64,000 nt of DNA. Source: UKL13-2 sp038321965. GTDB taxonomy: Bacteria > Pseudomonadota > Gammaproteobacteria > Burkholderiales > Usitatibacteraceae. This document shows, one piece after another, positions 44,406-54,499 of the stretch. Below the pieces are notes generated by a model. That model searched no databases. It was not told the DNA's origin and worked only from the letters and a program-made list of their open reading frames with translations. The number at the start of each line of letters is the position of its first letter. Position 1 is the stretch's first letter. A program made the translations under genes and the position numbers. The stretch lies in NCBI GenBank assembly GCA_038321965.1, contig JBBQFL010000012.1, forward strand, positions 25,011-89,010. The letters are read 5' to 3'.

Positions 44406-45995
44406 TCAGTACCGTCCTTGCCAGGTTGCGCCGCGATCAAGCCGCACCTCCAGATCCCGCTTGGCACTTTCGAGCTTGGTCGCTTGCCACTCAAGATTGT
44501 CGGTGCGCTCCCCGAGCTGTTTGAGCTTGTTGAGCGCGGGTTCGAATTTTTGCCGCGCAGAATTGCGCAGATAGAACAAACCTTTTTCGCGATCCTGTTT
44601 CACGCCCGAGCCTTGAATGAGCGACCATCCATAATCGTGTTGCGCTCGATCATCGCCTTGCCGGGCCGCCAATTCATAATATGCGACCGATTTTGCATCA
44701 TCTCTAGGATAACCTGCTAACGCCTCCATATAAAGTCCGCCGATGCAGTGTTGACCCGATGGATTGAGCATCTCGGCGGAAGTTTCACACTCTTTCTTGA
44801 TCCTTTCCCAATCGCGCTTTTCGCCATTTCGTTCCCATATCATGTCGGCAATGATCTGGCCCTGCGCCCAGTCGTTTCCCAAATCGGCGGTGCGTCGCCT
44901 GGCGAGTTTGAAGTCCTCAATTCGGTTTAATTTACGCAACACCCCGGCGATGTCGCCCATTGCGCCGGCCGAATCGGGGTACTTTTCGACGACGCGTCGA
45001 AGTGATTTGAGTGCATCTTCAGGTCGATCGAGACTGCTCTCGACTTGTGAGCGCCACCACCACGCGTCCACGGTATCGTTACGCTTGCTGAACTCGACCG
45101 CATAGGCCAGCGCGTCCGGTTTTCCGATTGAGTAGCGCCATCCACTGTCGGCGTTGGCAAGATGGCGCGTCAATGCGCTTCGCGCTTCCAGGCTCACGCC
45201 GTTCTCTTCGGCACGACGCAAGAATGCCTTCGCGGCGGCGACCGACCCGGTGCCCCACTCTAAATAGAGAATGGAGGAATAGCGGGAAAAAAGGGTATCC
45301 GAGGAAGGCGACAGGCGTTCGCCTGCGAGGAAGAGTTTCTTTGATTCATCTTTCCACCCATGCGCCTTGGAGATACCGAGAAGTTCTGAAATCGCCAACA
45401 CCGGATAGCGCGATTTGTTCAGCGCCAGTACGAAGTCATCGAGCGCAAGCAGGTGTAGACGCGTCATCTCGGCCAGGTTTTCTGTTGGCGTGTAAGGAAT
45501 GTAATCGCCACCACGTGCATGCCAGCCCAGATGAGACCTGACGATGCCACGCGCCACCAGAGCGGCGTAGCTCCCCGGCTCTTCGGCAACCCACTTGTCA
45601 AGCGAATCCAAAGATTTGTCATTGGATCGGTAGGCGACTGCAATCGTGCTGTTAACTTCGTCTTCGGAAGCAAGGCCGGCTTCAAAACGCGCTAACGCCA
45701 ATGGTAAATTGTGACGCATGTCGGAAATATCACCGAAGCGAATTCGCGCCCGCTGTTCGATGACAACGTCGGACGGCTTCGGCACCTGCGCCGTGGCGAC
45801 CAATGGCGCCAGCGGCGGCAATGGCGGCATGGCATCGAGCAACGCCAGCGCTTTCTGTAGCGACACGCCGATTTTCTTCTCGCCTGCGCGCTCGGAACTA
45901 TCGGTACCACTAATTGACGAGCGTGTAATAGATAACGCCGCCACTGCGCCCGCCACGAGCACTGCAACGATCAGAAATTTGCCTGCACGCGTCAT
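44406..45995 (-). CDS. Membrane-anchored DUF4034/Sel1-repeat protein
   Basis: A 529-residue protein with an N-terminal membrane anchor (residues 7-24). The middle part resembles DUF4034 proteins (GIVRSHLGWHARGGDYI; HLLALDDFVLALNKSRYP). A TPR-like region follows (RPEDALKSLRRVVEKYPDSA), then two Sel1 repeats near the C-terminus (GGLYMEALAGYPRDDAKSVA; YGWSLIQGSGVKQDREKG). The function is unknown. It is on the minus strand with other exported proteins of unknown role. Confidence 0.65.
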   Translation of the reverse strand: MTRAGKFLIVAVLVAGAVAALSITRSSISGTDSSERAGEKKIGVSLQKALALLDAMPPLPPLAPLVATAQVPKPSDVVIEQRARIRFGDISDMRHNLPLALARFEAGLASEDEVNSTIAVAYRSNDKSLDSLDKWVAEEPGSYAALVARGIVRSHLGWHARGGDYIPYTPTENLAEMTRLHLLALDDFVLALNKSRYPVLAISELLGISKAHGWKDESKKLFLAGERLSPSSDTLFSRYSSILYLEWGTGSVAAAKAFLRRAEENGVSLEARSALTRHLANADSGWRYSIGKPDALAYAVEFSKRNDTVDAWWWRSQVESSLDRPEDALKSLRRVVEKYPDSAGAMGDIAGVLRKLNRIEDFKLARRRTADLGNDWAQGQIIADMIWERNGEKRDWERIKKECETSAEMLNPSGQHCIGGLYMEALAGYPRDDAKSVAYYELAARQGDDRAQHDYGWSLIQGSGVKQDREKGLFYLRNSARQKFEPALNKLKQLGERTDNLEWQATKLESAKRDLEVRLDRGATWQGRY

Positions 45996-46383
45996 GAGAA
46001 GTCCTTGCTATTGGAGATACTGCTTACTCGGCGCGACCGTTGCCTTTCAGCGGGGAAAGTTGGCGCTGATGGGTTTTTGACCGACCGCGCTTATTCTGAC
46101 TGACCCTGCCGCAGCCTGTGTATTGCCGTACCGGATGTCCACTTGTATCCTGCCGCCACCCATAGCAGACGGCTGCGGGGGCTTGCCAACCTCAGCGGAA
46201 TCTTCTCACAAAGCCGATGTTGCCCATCGAATCGCATTGCCGATTAGAACCAGCGTACTACCGATGAGGTCGAGCACAGTGAGGTGGCTGTTCGGACCAC
46301 AATTGCGAAGCTGTTCGATCAACCAGCTGCCAATTTCGCTGGGTACAAAGTTCTACACGACACCAAGGCAAGCAACGCGAACG
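45996..46383. other. 388-bp gap without a gene
   Basis: I see no supported gene, repeat copy or strong terminator here. Confidence 0.4.
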
Positions 46384-47588
46384 CTAGGTACCAATGCGCA
46401 CTCGATGATTGCCGCCTAGCGTCAGATTATTCTGCGTGGTTCGTGGCGTCTGGTACTGAATGAACGACCAGTCGCCCGAACGAATAGCTGCTTCAAAAAG
46501 TGGTTTAAGGCGGTCGATTTGGGCCATTGCGTCTTCAGACAATTTGAAACTACGGTAGTACGCATCCAGGTCGGGCACGGCGCACTGACCCTGCAGCGCG
46601 CAAGCAGGCATCAAGAGGTGACTTCCCAATGGGGAACAGTCACCGCGCCGACATCGCAAGCCAGTAACTCCCACAACGCTTTGCCAGTTTCAATCGCCAT
46701 TGTTTCCTTTTTCGGCCCGAAGACAAAGTTGCCCTCTAGAAACGACTGTTGAAGCAGAGGCCCTAGTGTAAGTACACCCGACGGATCCGCTTGCGCGAAC
46801 CCTGCAGTCACTTTGGCAAGGTAGTCTGGACTGGGTTTGTCCAAAGTCATCATGAAATTGCCGTCCTGCATTGCTGGTGCCCCGGGTAGCGGCTTCAGCT
46901 CCTTGCGTAAAGCCCTGTCCGCCACCATCGCTGCTGCACGGGCGCCGCCGAGCAGAGCGGCCGATTGCCAAAGCTGGTCGACCTGCTCGACCGACAAGGC
47001 CTCGATATCCTTGCAAAAAATATTAATGGAACGCTGGGCGAGACGATCTTTCAACGCGGTGCGCATCTGCGCATTGGGATCCCGGTCCAAAATCTTTCCG
47101 GTCCCACCTTCATAGCGGGTTTCAGAAATAAAAGTGGGGACACTCGGTACAGCCTGAGGTGAACCGGCGCCTTTATTCGCTGCCAAGACGCCTTGTTTGT
47201 ATTGTGCGCAGCGTGTCATTACCGCCGCGCGGTAGTACTGCCGATCGGCACTCGAAATGTCATTGCGGCCGTCAAGCGCCTTCAGGAACGCTGCCCCATC
47301 AATATCCGTGGCCAATAGAGCCGCAATGGGTTTCAATCGCTTCAAACCGGGGTCCGTATTACTGGCGCCCGCGAGCAGGTAAACGCCATCGGCGCCAACT
47401 CCATTGGCCCGCCCCGCTCCGATACCAGAATTAGCACGCTGCGAATCTTTGCTGAGCAAAGAATTGACAGACTGCCCTGAAATGCGGGACCAAATCAAAA
47501 GCGCCGCTGCGATCCCAACAACGAGAATAACGATGGCAATATGTGGTTTTGAAAAAAACTTCAAGGAAACACCCCTAGTTGTTGCCAA
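46384..47588 (-). pseudogene. Membrane-anchored protein of unknown function, split by a frameshift
   Basis: The first part (325 codons, stop near 46611) has a membrane anchor, IAIVILVVGIAAALLIW, and ends WELLACDVGAV followed by unrelated residues. In the next frame, from about 46640 down to 46384, the sequence continues as DCSPLGSHLLMPACALQGQC and a soluble tail. Adding one base between GCGGT and GACTG restores one frame (CDVGAV-DCSPLGS), a natural cysteine-rich segment. So it is one gene with a one-base loss, or a sequence error. TTG at 47564, with AGGGG 8 bp before, is a better start than TTG at 47588. Confidence 0.65.
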
Positions 47589-47817
47589 CTCTTTGACACA
47601 AAAATTATCAACTGGTTCGCGTCAATGGACGGCGAACACATTCCAGTTGGTATTGAAGTCTAACGGTGTCAGGTGTTTGTCGCCAGCGCAACTGACTCAG
47701 CTTGCGCAAGGTGCGCGATCTGCCCAAAACTAAAAAATTCGCTCTTCATTTGCAACAGGGGCCTATTTGCCGCTATCCACGCGATACATTACTGGGCCGC
47801 CAACACTAGGATTAGTG

Positions 47818-48144
47818 TCAGCCGTCCATGCCGAAGCTAATAATTTGACAGTTGGAAGTTTCGTACTGCACAAAGTAGGTGCGATTGTTGGACTTTACGA
47901 ACAGGTAGAACGCGATAAACCGGTTTGCGATCTCAACTCCACCGGGGGTCGTCAAGACTATGCAAGTGCCCCCCGGGAATGTCGAGACGCCCGGTGTGGG
48001 TAATCGGTACAGCGCCAGTGTGCCACCGGTATATTGCTCAAACCGGACTTTGTCCGCCGTTTCCGTATAAAGGGTTGGCGCAGCGAACGACAAAGTTGAG
48101 GCCATTAAGCAGACCGTGCCAAATCCGAGCTTGAAAAACTTCAT
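47818..48144 (-). CDS. Small exported protein, unknown
   Basis: A 108-residue protein with a clear signal peptide (residues 1-21, TLSFAAP). The mature part has two cysteines (GGTCIVL and TSNCQII) that could pair. I do not recognise a family. It lies 111 bp downstream of the RCC1-repeat gene on the same strand. Confidence 0.65.
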   Translation of the reverse strand: MKFFKLGFGTVCLMASTLSFAAPTLYTETADKVRFEQYTGGTLALYRLPTPGVSTFPGGTCIVLTTPGGVEIANRFIAFYLFVKSNNRTYFVQYETSNCQIISFGMDG

Positions 48145-48255
48145 GTTATGCGCCTCATCGTTAACACATCATTGGAAAGCTGATTCAAGCGCCATGGGGA
48201 GTGAAAAATTCACCCGGGGAAGTTGGCTATTGACCAGCGGACATTTCAGAAAAAC

Positions 48256-51200
48256 TCAACTTCCTAACAACAAGACAATCAGTGGAACCAACGGAAAGGA
48301 ATTCGAAGACGCCGTCCCCTGTTTCGCAGTGCAAGAGGCCGTCGTCCCGCCACTGCTGCCCGAACACGTCCAATTCCACGGGCCCGTTCCCATGACCGGT
48401 GTCGGAATACCCACGGTACAGAGCATGTTCGTCGGGATCGTTGGCGTCGTACTACCGTTGGCTGCGCCGCATACGCCGTTAGCCAGTGGTGGCGTCCCGG
48501 TGATTTGCGTGGGTGTGGTGGCGGCGAGCGTGTTGTTGGTTTTGTTGCTCTCGATGACGGCTGAGTCAACATCGGCAATGGCGCCAAAGTAATAAGAACC
48601 CGCGGCGAGCCCCAGAACCGAAATGGTGCCGCCACAAACGTAGGAGGCGTTTGGCGCCAAGACTGGTACATTGCAGCCAAAGCCGGAGTTGAAGCTTGCT
48701 GTGGTTATGACGTTGTTGGTTGACGCATAAAACTGTAGGCGGCTTGCGCCCGCTGAACCCGTTCCCTGATTCACCACCGTTGCCGAACCGGCAACAGGTG
48801 CCCCTGATTGTGCGCTGCTGTCGGCCGACATCGCCGTGATGACCAAGTCTGGGAGTGGTGGCGGTCCTCCCTGGCTGATCACGATGTTGGCAGAAGCCGA
48901 TGCACTCATATAGTTGGCATTGCCAGCCTGCGTGGCTGTGAGGACACAGGTGCCAACACCGACAATGGTGAGCTGGTTGCCGGAGACGGTGCAAATCGTT
49001 GCAACACTGCTGGTGCTGAATGTGAAGGTAGTCAGGCCGCTGGATGCGGTGGCGGTGAGCGTGATTGGCGCGACGCCGGACACAACTGGTGAAGCCGGTG
49101 CGAAGGTAACCGTTTGGCTAGCCAAACTGCCGAGAATGAGTGTCGTCGCCGGTCGCAGCGCAGGCGCACTGAATGCGTCAGCGAGCTGGCCGCTGCTGTT
49201 GCTGCCCCAGCACGCGACCCCGCCGCTGACCAGTGCACAGCTGTGGCGGCTGCCCCCCGCCACCGCAGTGACATTGCTACCGGCGGCAATTGCCTGCACG
49301 GGCACCAGGCTATTCGTTAATGTGTTGTTGCCGAGTTGGCCGTAGAAGTTGGCGCCCCAACACTGCACTCCACTGTTGACCGCCGCGCAGCTGTGGTACT
49401 GGCCCGCCGATACTGCCGTGGCATTACTACCGGCGCCAATCGCCTGCACCGGCACCAGGCTTCGCGCGGTGCTGTTGCTACCGAGTTGGCCGAAGCCGTT
49501 TGCACCCCAACACTGTACCCCGCCGTTGACCACGGCACAGCTGAAGCTATCGCCCGCCGCCACCGCCGTCACGTTGCTGCCAGCGGCAATCGCCTGCACC
49601 GGCACCAAGCTTTGTGTTGTGCTGTTGTTGCCGAGTTGGCCGCTGCCATTGGCGCCCCAGCACTGTGCCCCGCCGTTGACCACGGCGCAGCTGTGGCTAT
49701 AGCCCACCGACACGAAAGAGGCATTACTGCCAGCGGCAATGGCCTGCACGGGCACCGGACTGTTGGTGCTGCTGTTGTTGCCGAGTTGCCCGGGGCCGTT
49801 GAAACCCCAGCACTGCACGCCGCCGTTGACCACCGCACAGCTACTGCTGGTGCTGCTGATGCTGCCCGTCGACACCGCCGTGACACTGCTGCCCGCAGCA
49901 ATCGCCTGTACCGGTACTAGGCTTTGCGTGGTGCTGTTATTGCCGAGCTGGCCGTAGAAGTTGGCGCCCCAGCACTGCACCCCGCCGTTGACCACCGCAC
50001 AACTATGGTCGTGGCCCGCCGACACCGCTGTGCCACTGCTGCCGGCGGCTATCGCCTGCACCGGTACCAGGCTATCCGCGGTGCTGTTGTTGCCAAGTTG
50101 ACCGGTGCCATTAGCGCCCCAGCACTGTACCCCGCCATTGAACACCGTGCAGCTGTGCCTGTCACCCGCGGACACCGCCGTGACATTAGCGCCAGCGGCA
50201 ATTGCCTGCACCGGCACCAAGCTGCTCGCGGGTCTCCCGTTGCCGAGTTGACCTCTGTCATTGCCGCCCCAGCACTGCACCCCGTTGTTGACCACCGCGC
50301 AGCTGTGGCTGTAGGCCGCTGTGACCGCCGTGACATTGCTACCGGCCGCAATCGCCAGCACCGGCACCAGACTATCCGTGGTGCTTGCGTTGCCAAGTTG
50401 GCCATTTAAGTTTTTGCCCCAGCATTGCACCCCGCCGTTGACCACTGCGCAGCTGTGCTGGTTGCCCGCCGATACCGCTGGCACACTGCTTCCGGGCGTA
50501 ATTACCTGCACCGGCACCAGGCTTCGCGTGGTGCTGTTGTTGCCCAGTTGACCGGTACCGTTGTCGCCCCAGCACTGCACCCCGCCGTTGACCACAGCGC
50601 AGCTGTGTTGACTGCTCGCCGACACGGTCGTGACACTGCTGCCCGCGGCAATCGCCTGTACCGGCACCAGACTTTGCGTGGTGCTGTTGTTGCCGAGTTG
50701 GCCGGTGCCGTTGTTGCCCCAGCACTGCACCCCGCCGTTGACCACCGCGCAGCTGTGGCTACTGCCAGCCGACACAGCCGTGACGTTGCTGCCCGCGGCG
50801 ATCGTCTGCACCGGCACCAGGCTTCGCGTCGTACTGTTGTTGCCGAGTTGACCGGCGCCGTTGCCGCCCCAGCACTGCACCCCGCCGTTGACCACCGCGC
50901 AGCTGTGGCCGATACCCGCTGACACCGCCGTGACATTGCTACCGGCGGCAATCGTCTGCAAAGGCACCGTGCTATCCGTTAGGGTGTTGTTGCCGAGCTG
51001 GCCGCTGTAGTTGACACCCCAGCACTGCACCCCGCCGTTGATCACCGCGCAGCTGTGGTTGCTGCCAGCCGACACCACCGTGACATTGCTACCGGCGGCA
51101 ATCGCCTGCACAGGAACCTGGCTATTCGTGTTGCTATTGTTGCCGAGTTGGCCGGACTCGTTGCCCCCCCAACACTGGGCACCGCCGTTGACCACCGCGC

Positions 51201-51507
51201 AGCTGTGGTATTGACCCGCCGCCACTGCCGTGACATTGCTTGGATTCTGGAACGGAGTGACGGTCAAGCTTACACTCGTGCCAAGCGTTTCTGCCGCATT
51301 GTCGGTTGCCGTGACATTGAGCGAAAAGCTACCCGATGCCGTCGGCGTCCCGCTGATGGTAATGCTGCCGCTGCCGTTGTGGGTGGCAGTTAGTCCTGCC
51401 GGCAAACCACTTGCGCTTGCGGTGGTGAGCGGCTGGACCGAGCCAATCAGCAGACTCGCAGTGTAAGCCTGCCCCTGAAGCCCCTGCGGCAATTGTGGCG
51501 TGACCAA
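48256..51507 (-). CDS. RCC1-repeat surface or secreted protein (14 repeats)
   Basis: A 1083-codon frame. Residues 1-90 form an Ig-like He_PIG domain (GLPAGLTATHNGSGSITISG). Residues 101 to about 785 hold 14 RCC1-type repeats of 50 residues (HSCAVVNGGVQCWG, GQLGNNST, LVPVQAI), enough for two seven-bladed propellers; most repeats carry two cysteines. Then come an Ig-like region (ITLTATASSGLTTFTFS), a CARDB domain (PDLVITAMSADSSAQSG) and a short hydrophobic end. The frame has no good start: its signal peptide lies in another frame at 51616-51520, so a one-base frameshift separates them. Confidence 0.8.
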   Translation of the reverse strand: MVTPQLPQGLQGQAYTASLLIGSVQPLTTASASGLPAGLTATHNGSGSITISGTPTASGSFSLNVTATDNAAETLGTSVSLTVTPFQNPSNVTAVAAGQYHSCAVVNGGAQCWGGNESGQLGNNSNTNSQVPVQAIAAGSNVTVVSAGSNHSCAVINGGVQCWGVNYSGQLGNNTLTDSTVPLQTIAAGSNVTAVSAGIGHSCAVVNGGVQCWGGNGAGQLGNNSTTRSLVPVQTIAAGSNVTAVSAGSSHSCAVVNGGVQCWGNNGTGQLGNNSTTQSLVPVQAIAAGSSVTTVSASSQHSCAVVNGGVQCWGDNGTGQLGNNSTTRSLVPVQVITPGSSVPAVSAGNQHSCAVVNGGVQCWGKNLNGQLGNASTTDSLVPVLAIAAGSNVTAVTAAYSHSCAVVNNGVQCWGGNDRGQLGNGRPASSLVPVQAIAAGANVTAVSAGDRHSCTVFNGGVQCWGANGTGQLGNNSTADSLVPVQAIAAGSSGTAVSAGHDHSCAVVNGGVQCWGANFYGQLGNNSTTQSLVPVQAIAAGSSVTAVSTGSISSTSSSCAVVNGGVQCWGFNGPGQLGNNSSTNSPVPVQAIAAGSNASFVSVGYSHSCAVVNGGAQCWGANGSGQLGNNSTTQSLVPVQAIAAGSNVTAVAAGDSFSCAVVNGGVQCWGANGFGQLGSNSTARSLVPVQAIGAGSNATAVSAGQYHSCAAVNSGVQCWGANFYGQLGNNTLTNSLVPVQAIAAGSNVTAVAGGSRHSCALVSGGVACWGSNSSGQLADAFSAPALRPATTLILGSLASQTVTFAPASPVVSGVAPITLTATASSGLTTFTFSTSSVATICTVSGNQLTIVGVGTCVLTATQAGNANYMSASASANIVISQGGPPPLPDLVITAMSADSSAQSGAPVAGSATVVNQGTGSAGASRLQFYASTNNVITTASFNSGFGCNVPVLAPNASYVCGGTISVLGLAAGSYYFGAIADVDSAVIESNKTNNTLAATTPTQITGTPPLANGVCGAANGSTTPTIPTNMLCTVGIPTPVMGTGPWNWTCSGSSGGTTASCTAKQGTASSNSFPLVPLIVLLLGS
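49155..51207 (-). repeat. Tandem 150-bp repeats coding RCC1 units
   Basis: Fourteen direct repeats with an exact 150-bp period over most of their length; one unit (around 49840-50000) is about 15 bp longer and codes for an inserted SISSTSS. High identity between units makes copy-number change by recombination, and assembly collapse, possible. Confidence 0.9.
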
Positions 51508-51519
51508 CTGCGGCGCCCG

Positions 51520-51616
51520 CGTGAGCGAATGAACAGGCGAGCGCCACTGCGATGAGCAAGAACGGCGCCAGAATGGATTTAAAGAGCCGGTGAATGTGAT
51601 TATTTCCGAGAAGCAC
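51520..51616 (-). other. Out-of-frame signal peptide of the RCC1 gene
   Basis: A GTG at 51616, with GGGAGAG 6 bp upstream, begins a textbook signal peptide: basic start (HIHRLFK), hydrophobic core LAPFLLIAVALAC, then SFAHAGA. It reads in a frame different by one base from the RCC1 frame. One added base near GCGGGCGCCG joins AHAGAP to QLVTPQLPQG. Confidence 0.7.
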
Positions 51617-52434
51617 GTTTGTCTCTCCCTGTTTTCTTCTTCACGCCTGCGGGTGCCGCTGTTAAGGGTTGTTTATTGCGGTTGGTCAGACTCATGTCTT
51701 CTTTCAAGTGAATAACTTCCCAGGGCTCTTGCGGCTAGGCCGATACGTCCGCCAGCAGCTGTTGCCACAACGCCGATAACAAAGTCCTGCCTGCCCAGCG
51801 CCTGTCGCTTTGCGTAAGCGAATTTCCTACATTTACTTTGAATTTCCTATTTGCGGTACTGCGCAATCAAATTCTATCGCGCACTATCTCCACAGGCGAG
51901 AATCATACTATTGACTCCAGTCAAGAGAGTCCACTTGTCAGCGCGAGTCGAGTTGCCCAGTCTGCGAAACATGCAGTACCCATTTCAGTCCCAACGTTCA
52001 CTAATAGGACACATTTGCGGACCGTGGGCAATCTAGGTAGCGCGTTGACACTCCATTGGGCTAATCGATCAAAGTCTTGCTAGTGAATGACTGCTTCCGA
52101 GAAAATTCTACTTCCGCTCCTGGCGACAGCGACCAAATTTCCTTCCCGTTAGCGGTCATTTAAATTGTCGCACAGTTGCCTCGATGGTATTGTCGTAATG
52201 GCATAGGCTACGCTCCTATGCGCCAACACCTGCATGCTGAATCCGGCACATAGACGTATTGGCAAGCACGTTCGAACAACTCATGGGAACTAACTACGGC
52301 ATTGTTCCGAAGCAAGTAGCTTCTGTTATCAGTCCGCGAGCCGAATTACGACTTCAGTTGTCAAATTACGAATACGTTAAACACCGCACCAGTGCTAGAG
52401 TTCACCTTCCTCACTGAACATGCGAACCGACACC
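51617..52434. other. About 0.8 kb without a gene; half copy of the dispersed palindrome
   Basis: I see no supported gene. At 52370-52402 there is one end of the dispersed palindrome (ACACCGCACCAGTGCTAGAG), about 30 bp before the S9 peptidase start. AT-rich stretches near 51830-51900 may hold promoters, but none is clear. Confidence 0.4.
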
Positions 52435-54465
52435 ATGCCCAAGAAAGCCAGAGCCATCACCGCTGTTGATCTTTGGAAAATACAGCGACCGTCGTCACCC
52501 ACACTCTCGCCAGATGGCACGCAGGCTTGCGTGGTGCTGGCGAAGTACGACATGGACGAAAACAAAGCCAGTACCAGCCTGTGGCTGTTGTCGACATTCG
52601 GTGGCGCACCGCGTGAATTGACGCTGTGTGGTGAAAAAAATGGGCAGCCACAATGGTCGCCGGATGGTGCGTCGATTGCGTTCGTCGCTAAACGTGGTGA
52701 GGGAAAGAATGCCGATGAGGAGCCGCAGATCTACACGATTCCGCCCGATGGCGGCGAAGCGCGGCGCGTGTCCACCATCGCCACCGGTGCATCAGCCATA
52801 AAGTGGTTTCCGGATTCAACCAAGATCGCGTTCATTTCCTGGGTATGGCCGGACTGCAAAGGCGAGAAGGCGCAGGCAAAGCGACTGAAAGAGAAGAAGG
52901 ACGATAAGGTCAAGGCGCACGTTGTCGACCACACCTGCTTTCGGCACTGGGATCACTGGCTCTCGGATGGCCGCCAGGCGCATGTACACGTGCTCGATCT
53001 CAAGACGGGAAAATGCACGGACCTGTTTGCAGGCAGCAAATTTGCCTTGCAGACTGCCGACCCCGGCTCCGCGGACTACGACATTGCTCCCGATGGTCGA
53101 CACATCGCGTTCTGCTTTAACCCGAACAAAGATGCGCGCGGAGATCAGGAACATCACATCGCCGAAATGGAGATCAAATCTGGCAATGCAAAGATCCTCA
53201 CTGCAGACTCGCCGTTTTCACACTACGCGCCAGAGTATTCGCCGGATGGCGCTGCCATTGCGTTACTGGTGCAGAACATGCGCCGCTCCATGGATGACGA
53301 TTACAAGATCGCCACCATCGAGCGTAACAGCGGCAAGCTCGCGGTGACCAGCCAGTGGGATCGCAACATCAACGCGCCACTGAAGTGGGCGAATGACGCG
53401 AAGAGCATTTACTTCACCGCCGATGAATTCGGTCGCCTGAATATTTGGCGGTTGCCGGTGAACAGGAAGAAACCAGTGTTGATTGCTCAAGGCGGTACGA
53501 TTACCGATTTTGATGTGAAGGCGGATAAGGTCGTATTCGTGCGCAACAACATGTCGGCAGCGCCCAAGGTATTCGTGAGCGATGCGGACGGAAAGAACGA
53601 AGCGGCTGTTGAATCGTTCAACGACAACTTGATGGCGAAATTCAAAATGGGTGAAGTGAAGGAATTCACCATCAGAGGCTGGAACAGCGAGCCGGTGCAG
53701 ATGTGGGTGGTCTATCCGCCGAATTTTGACGCGAAGAAAAAGTGGCCGCTGTTGCACAACATTCACGGCGGGCCGCATGCGAACTGGGGTGACAACTTTC
53801 ACCAACGCTGGAACAATCAGGTCTTCGCTGCACAAGGTTACGTGGTGGTGTGCGTCAACTATCATGGCTCGCTGGGCTGGGGGAACAAATTCCTCGAATC
53901 CAACACAGGTACCTTCGGCAGCAAGGAGCACGCCGATGTCGAGGCCGGTACCGATTTCATGTTGAAACAGGGTTACATCGACGCCAAACGCCTGGTCGCG
54001 AGTGGCGGCAGCTATGGCGGCAAAATGGTGGCGTGGATGAATGGCCGCAACGGTGCCAAGCGTGGTGGGGACCGCTACAAGGCCTATGTTTGCCACGCCG
54101 GTTGCTTCGACTGGGTGTCGATGTACGCCGGTGACGCGGGCTATTGGTTCGACCATTCGCTCTCGACCAACTACTGGACGGACCCACAGAAATTCGCCTC
54201 GCAGAATCCGATTGCATTTGTGCAGCATATGAAAACGCCGACGCTGGTGATCCACGGTGCACTCGACTATCGCGTGCCGGATGCACAGGGACTGGCTTAC
54301 TACAGCACGCTCAAGGCGCTCAATGTGCCTTCACGGCTGGTGTTCTTCCCCGACGAAAACCACTGGATATTGAAGCCGCAGAATTCACGGCTTTGGTACA
54401 AAGAGTATTTTTCCTGGCTGGATAAATATGTCGGCAAGGGGCCGACAAAGAAACTGTCTAGGTAG
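52435..54465 (+). CDS. S9 family peptidase (acylaminoacyl-/dipeptidyl-peptidase-like)
   Basis: A 676-residue serine peptidase from the ATG at 52435 (an ATG five codons upstream is possible). There is no signal peptide, so it is cytosolic. An N-terminal TolB-like propeller (LSPDGTQACVV, WSPDGASIAFVA) is followed by an alpha/beta hydrolase with the nucleophile in SGGSYGGKMVAW, Asp in HGALDYRVPD and His in DENHWILKP. It removes residues from peptides; the precise specificity is not readable. Confidence 0.92.
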   Translation: MPKKARAITAVDLWKIQRPSSPTLSPDGTQACVVLAKYDMDENKASTSLWLLSTFGGAPRELTLCGEKNGQPQWSPDGASIAFVAKRGEGKNADEEPQIYTIPPDGGEARRVSTIATGASAIKWFPDSTKIAFISWVWPDCKGEKAQAKRLKEKKDDKVKAHVVDHTCFRHWDHWLSDGRQAHVHVLDLKTGKCTDLFAGSKFALQTADPGSADYDIAPDGRHIAFCFNPNKDARGDQEHHIAEMEIKSGNAKILTADSPFSHYAPEYSPDGAAIALLVQNMRRSMDDDYKIATIERNSGKLAVTSQWDRNINAPLKWANDAKSIYFTADEFGRLNIWRLPVNRKKPVLIAQGGTITDFDVKADKVVFVRNNMSAAPKVFVSDADGKNEAAVESFNDNLMAKFKMGEVKEFTIRGWNSEPVQMWVVYPPNFDAKKKWPLLHNIHGGPHANWGDNFHQRWNNQVFAAQGYVVVCVNYHGSLGWGNKFLESNTGTFGSKEHADVEAGTDFMLKQGYIDAKRLVASGGSYGGKMVAWMNGRNGAKRGGDRYKAYVCHAGCFDWVSMYAGDAGYWFDHSLSTNYWTDPQKFASQNPIAFVQHMKTPTLVIHGALDYRVPDAQGLAYYSTLKALNVPSRLVFFPDENHWILKPQNSRLWYKEYFSWLDKYVGKGPTKKLSR

Positions 54466-54499
54466 TCGATAATCGAACTGGACAATTTGCCATTCATGC

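Noticed and set aside
49336..50922. Several long frames on the plus strand across the RCC1 gene
   Set aside because: They are mirror frames of the repeated coding sequence, rich in His/Ala/Val with no recognisable domain or start site.
49155..51207. Regular 150-bp repeats as a possible CRISPR or satellite array
   Set aside because: The repeats are in frame within one long coding sequence and translate to RCC1 units; unit length and lack of unique spacers exclude CRISPR.
53263..54255. 330-codon minus-strand frame inside the S9 peptidase gene
   Set aside because: It is fully antisense to the catalytic domain and His/Arg/Val-rich; no family features.
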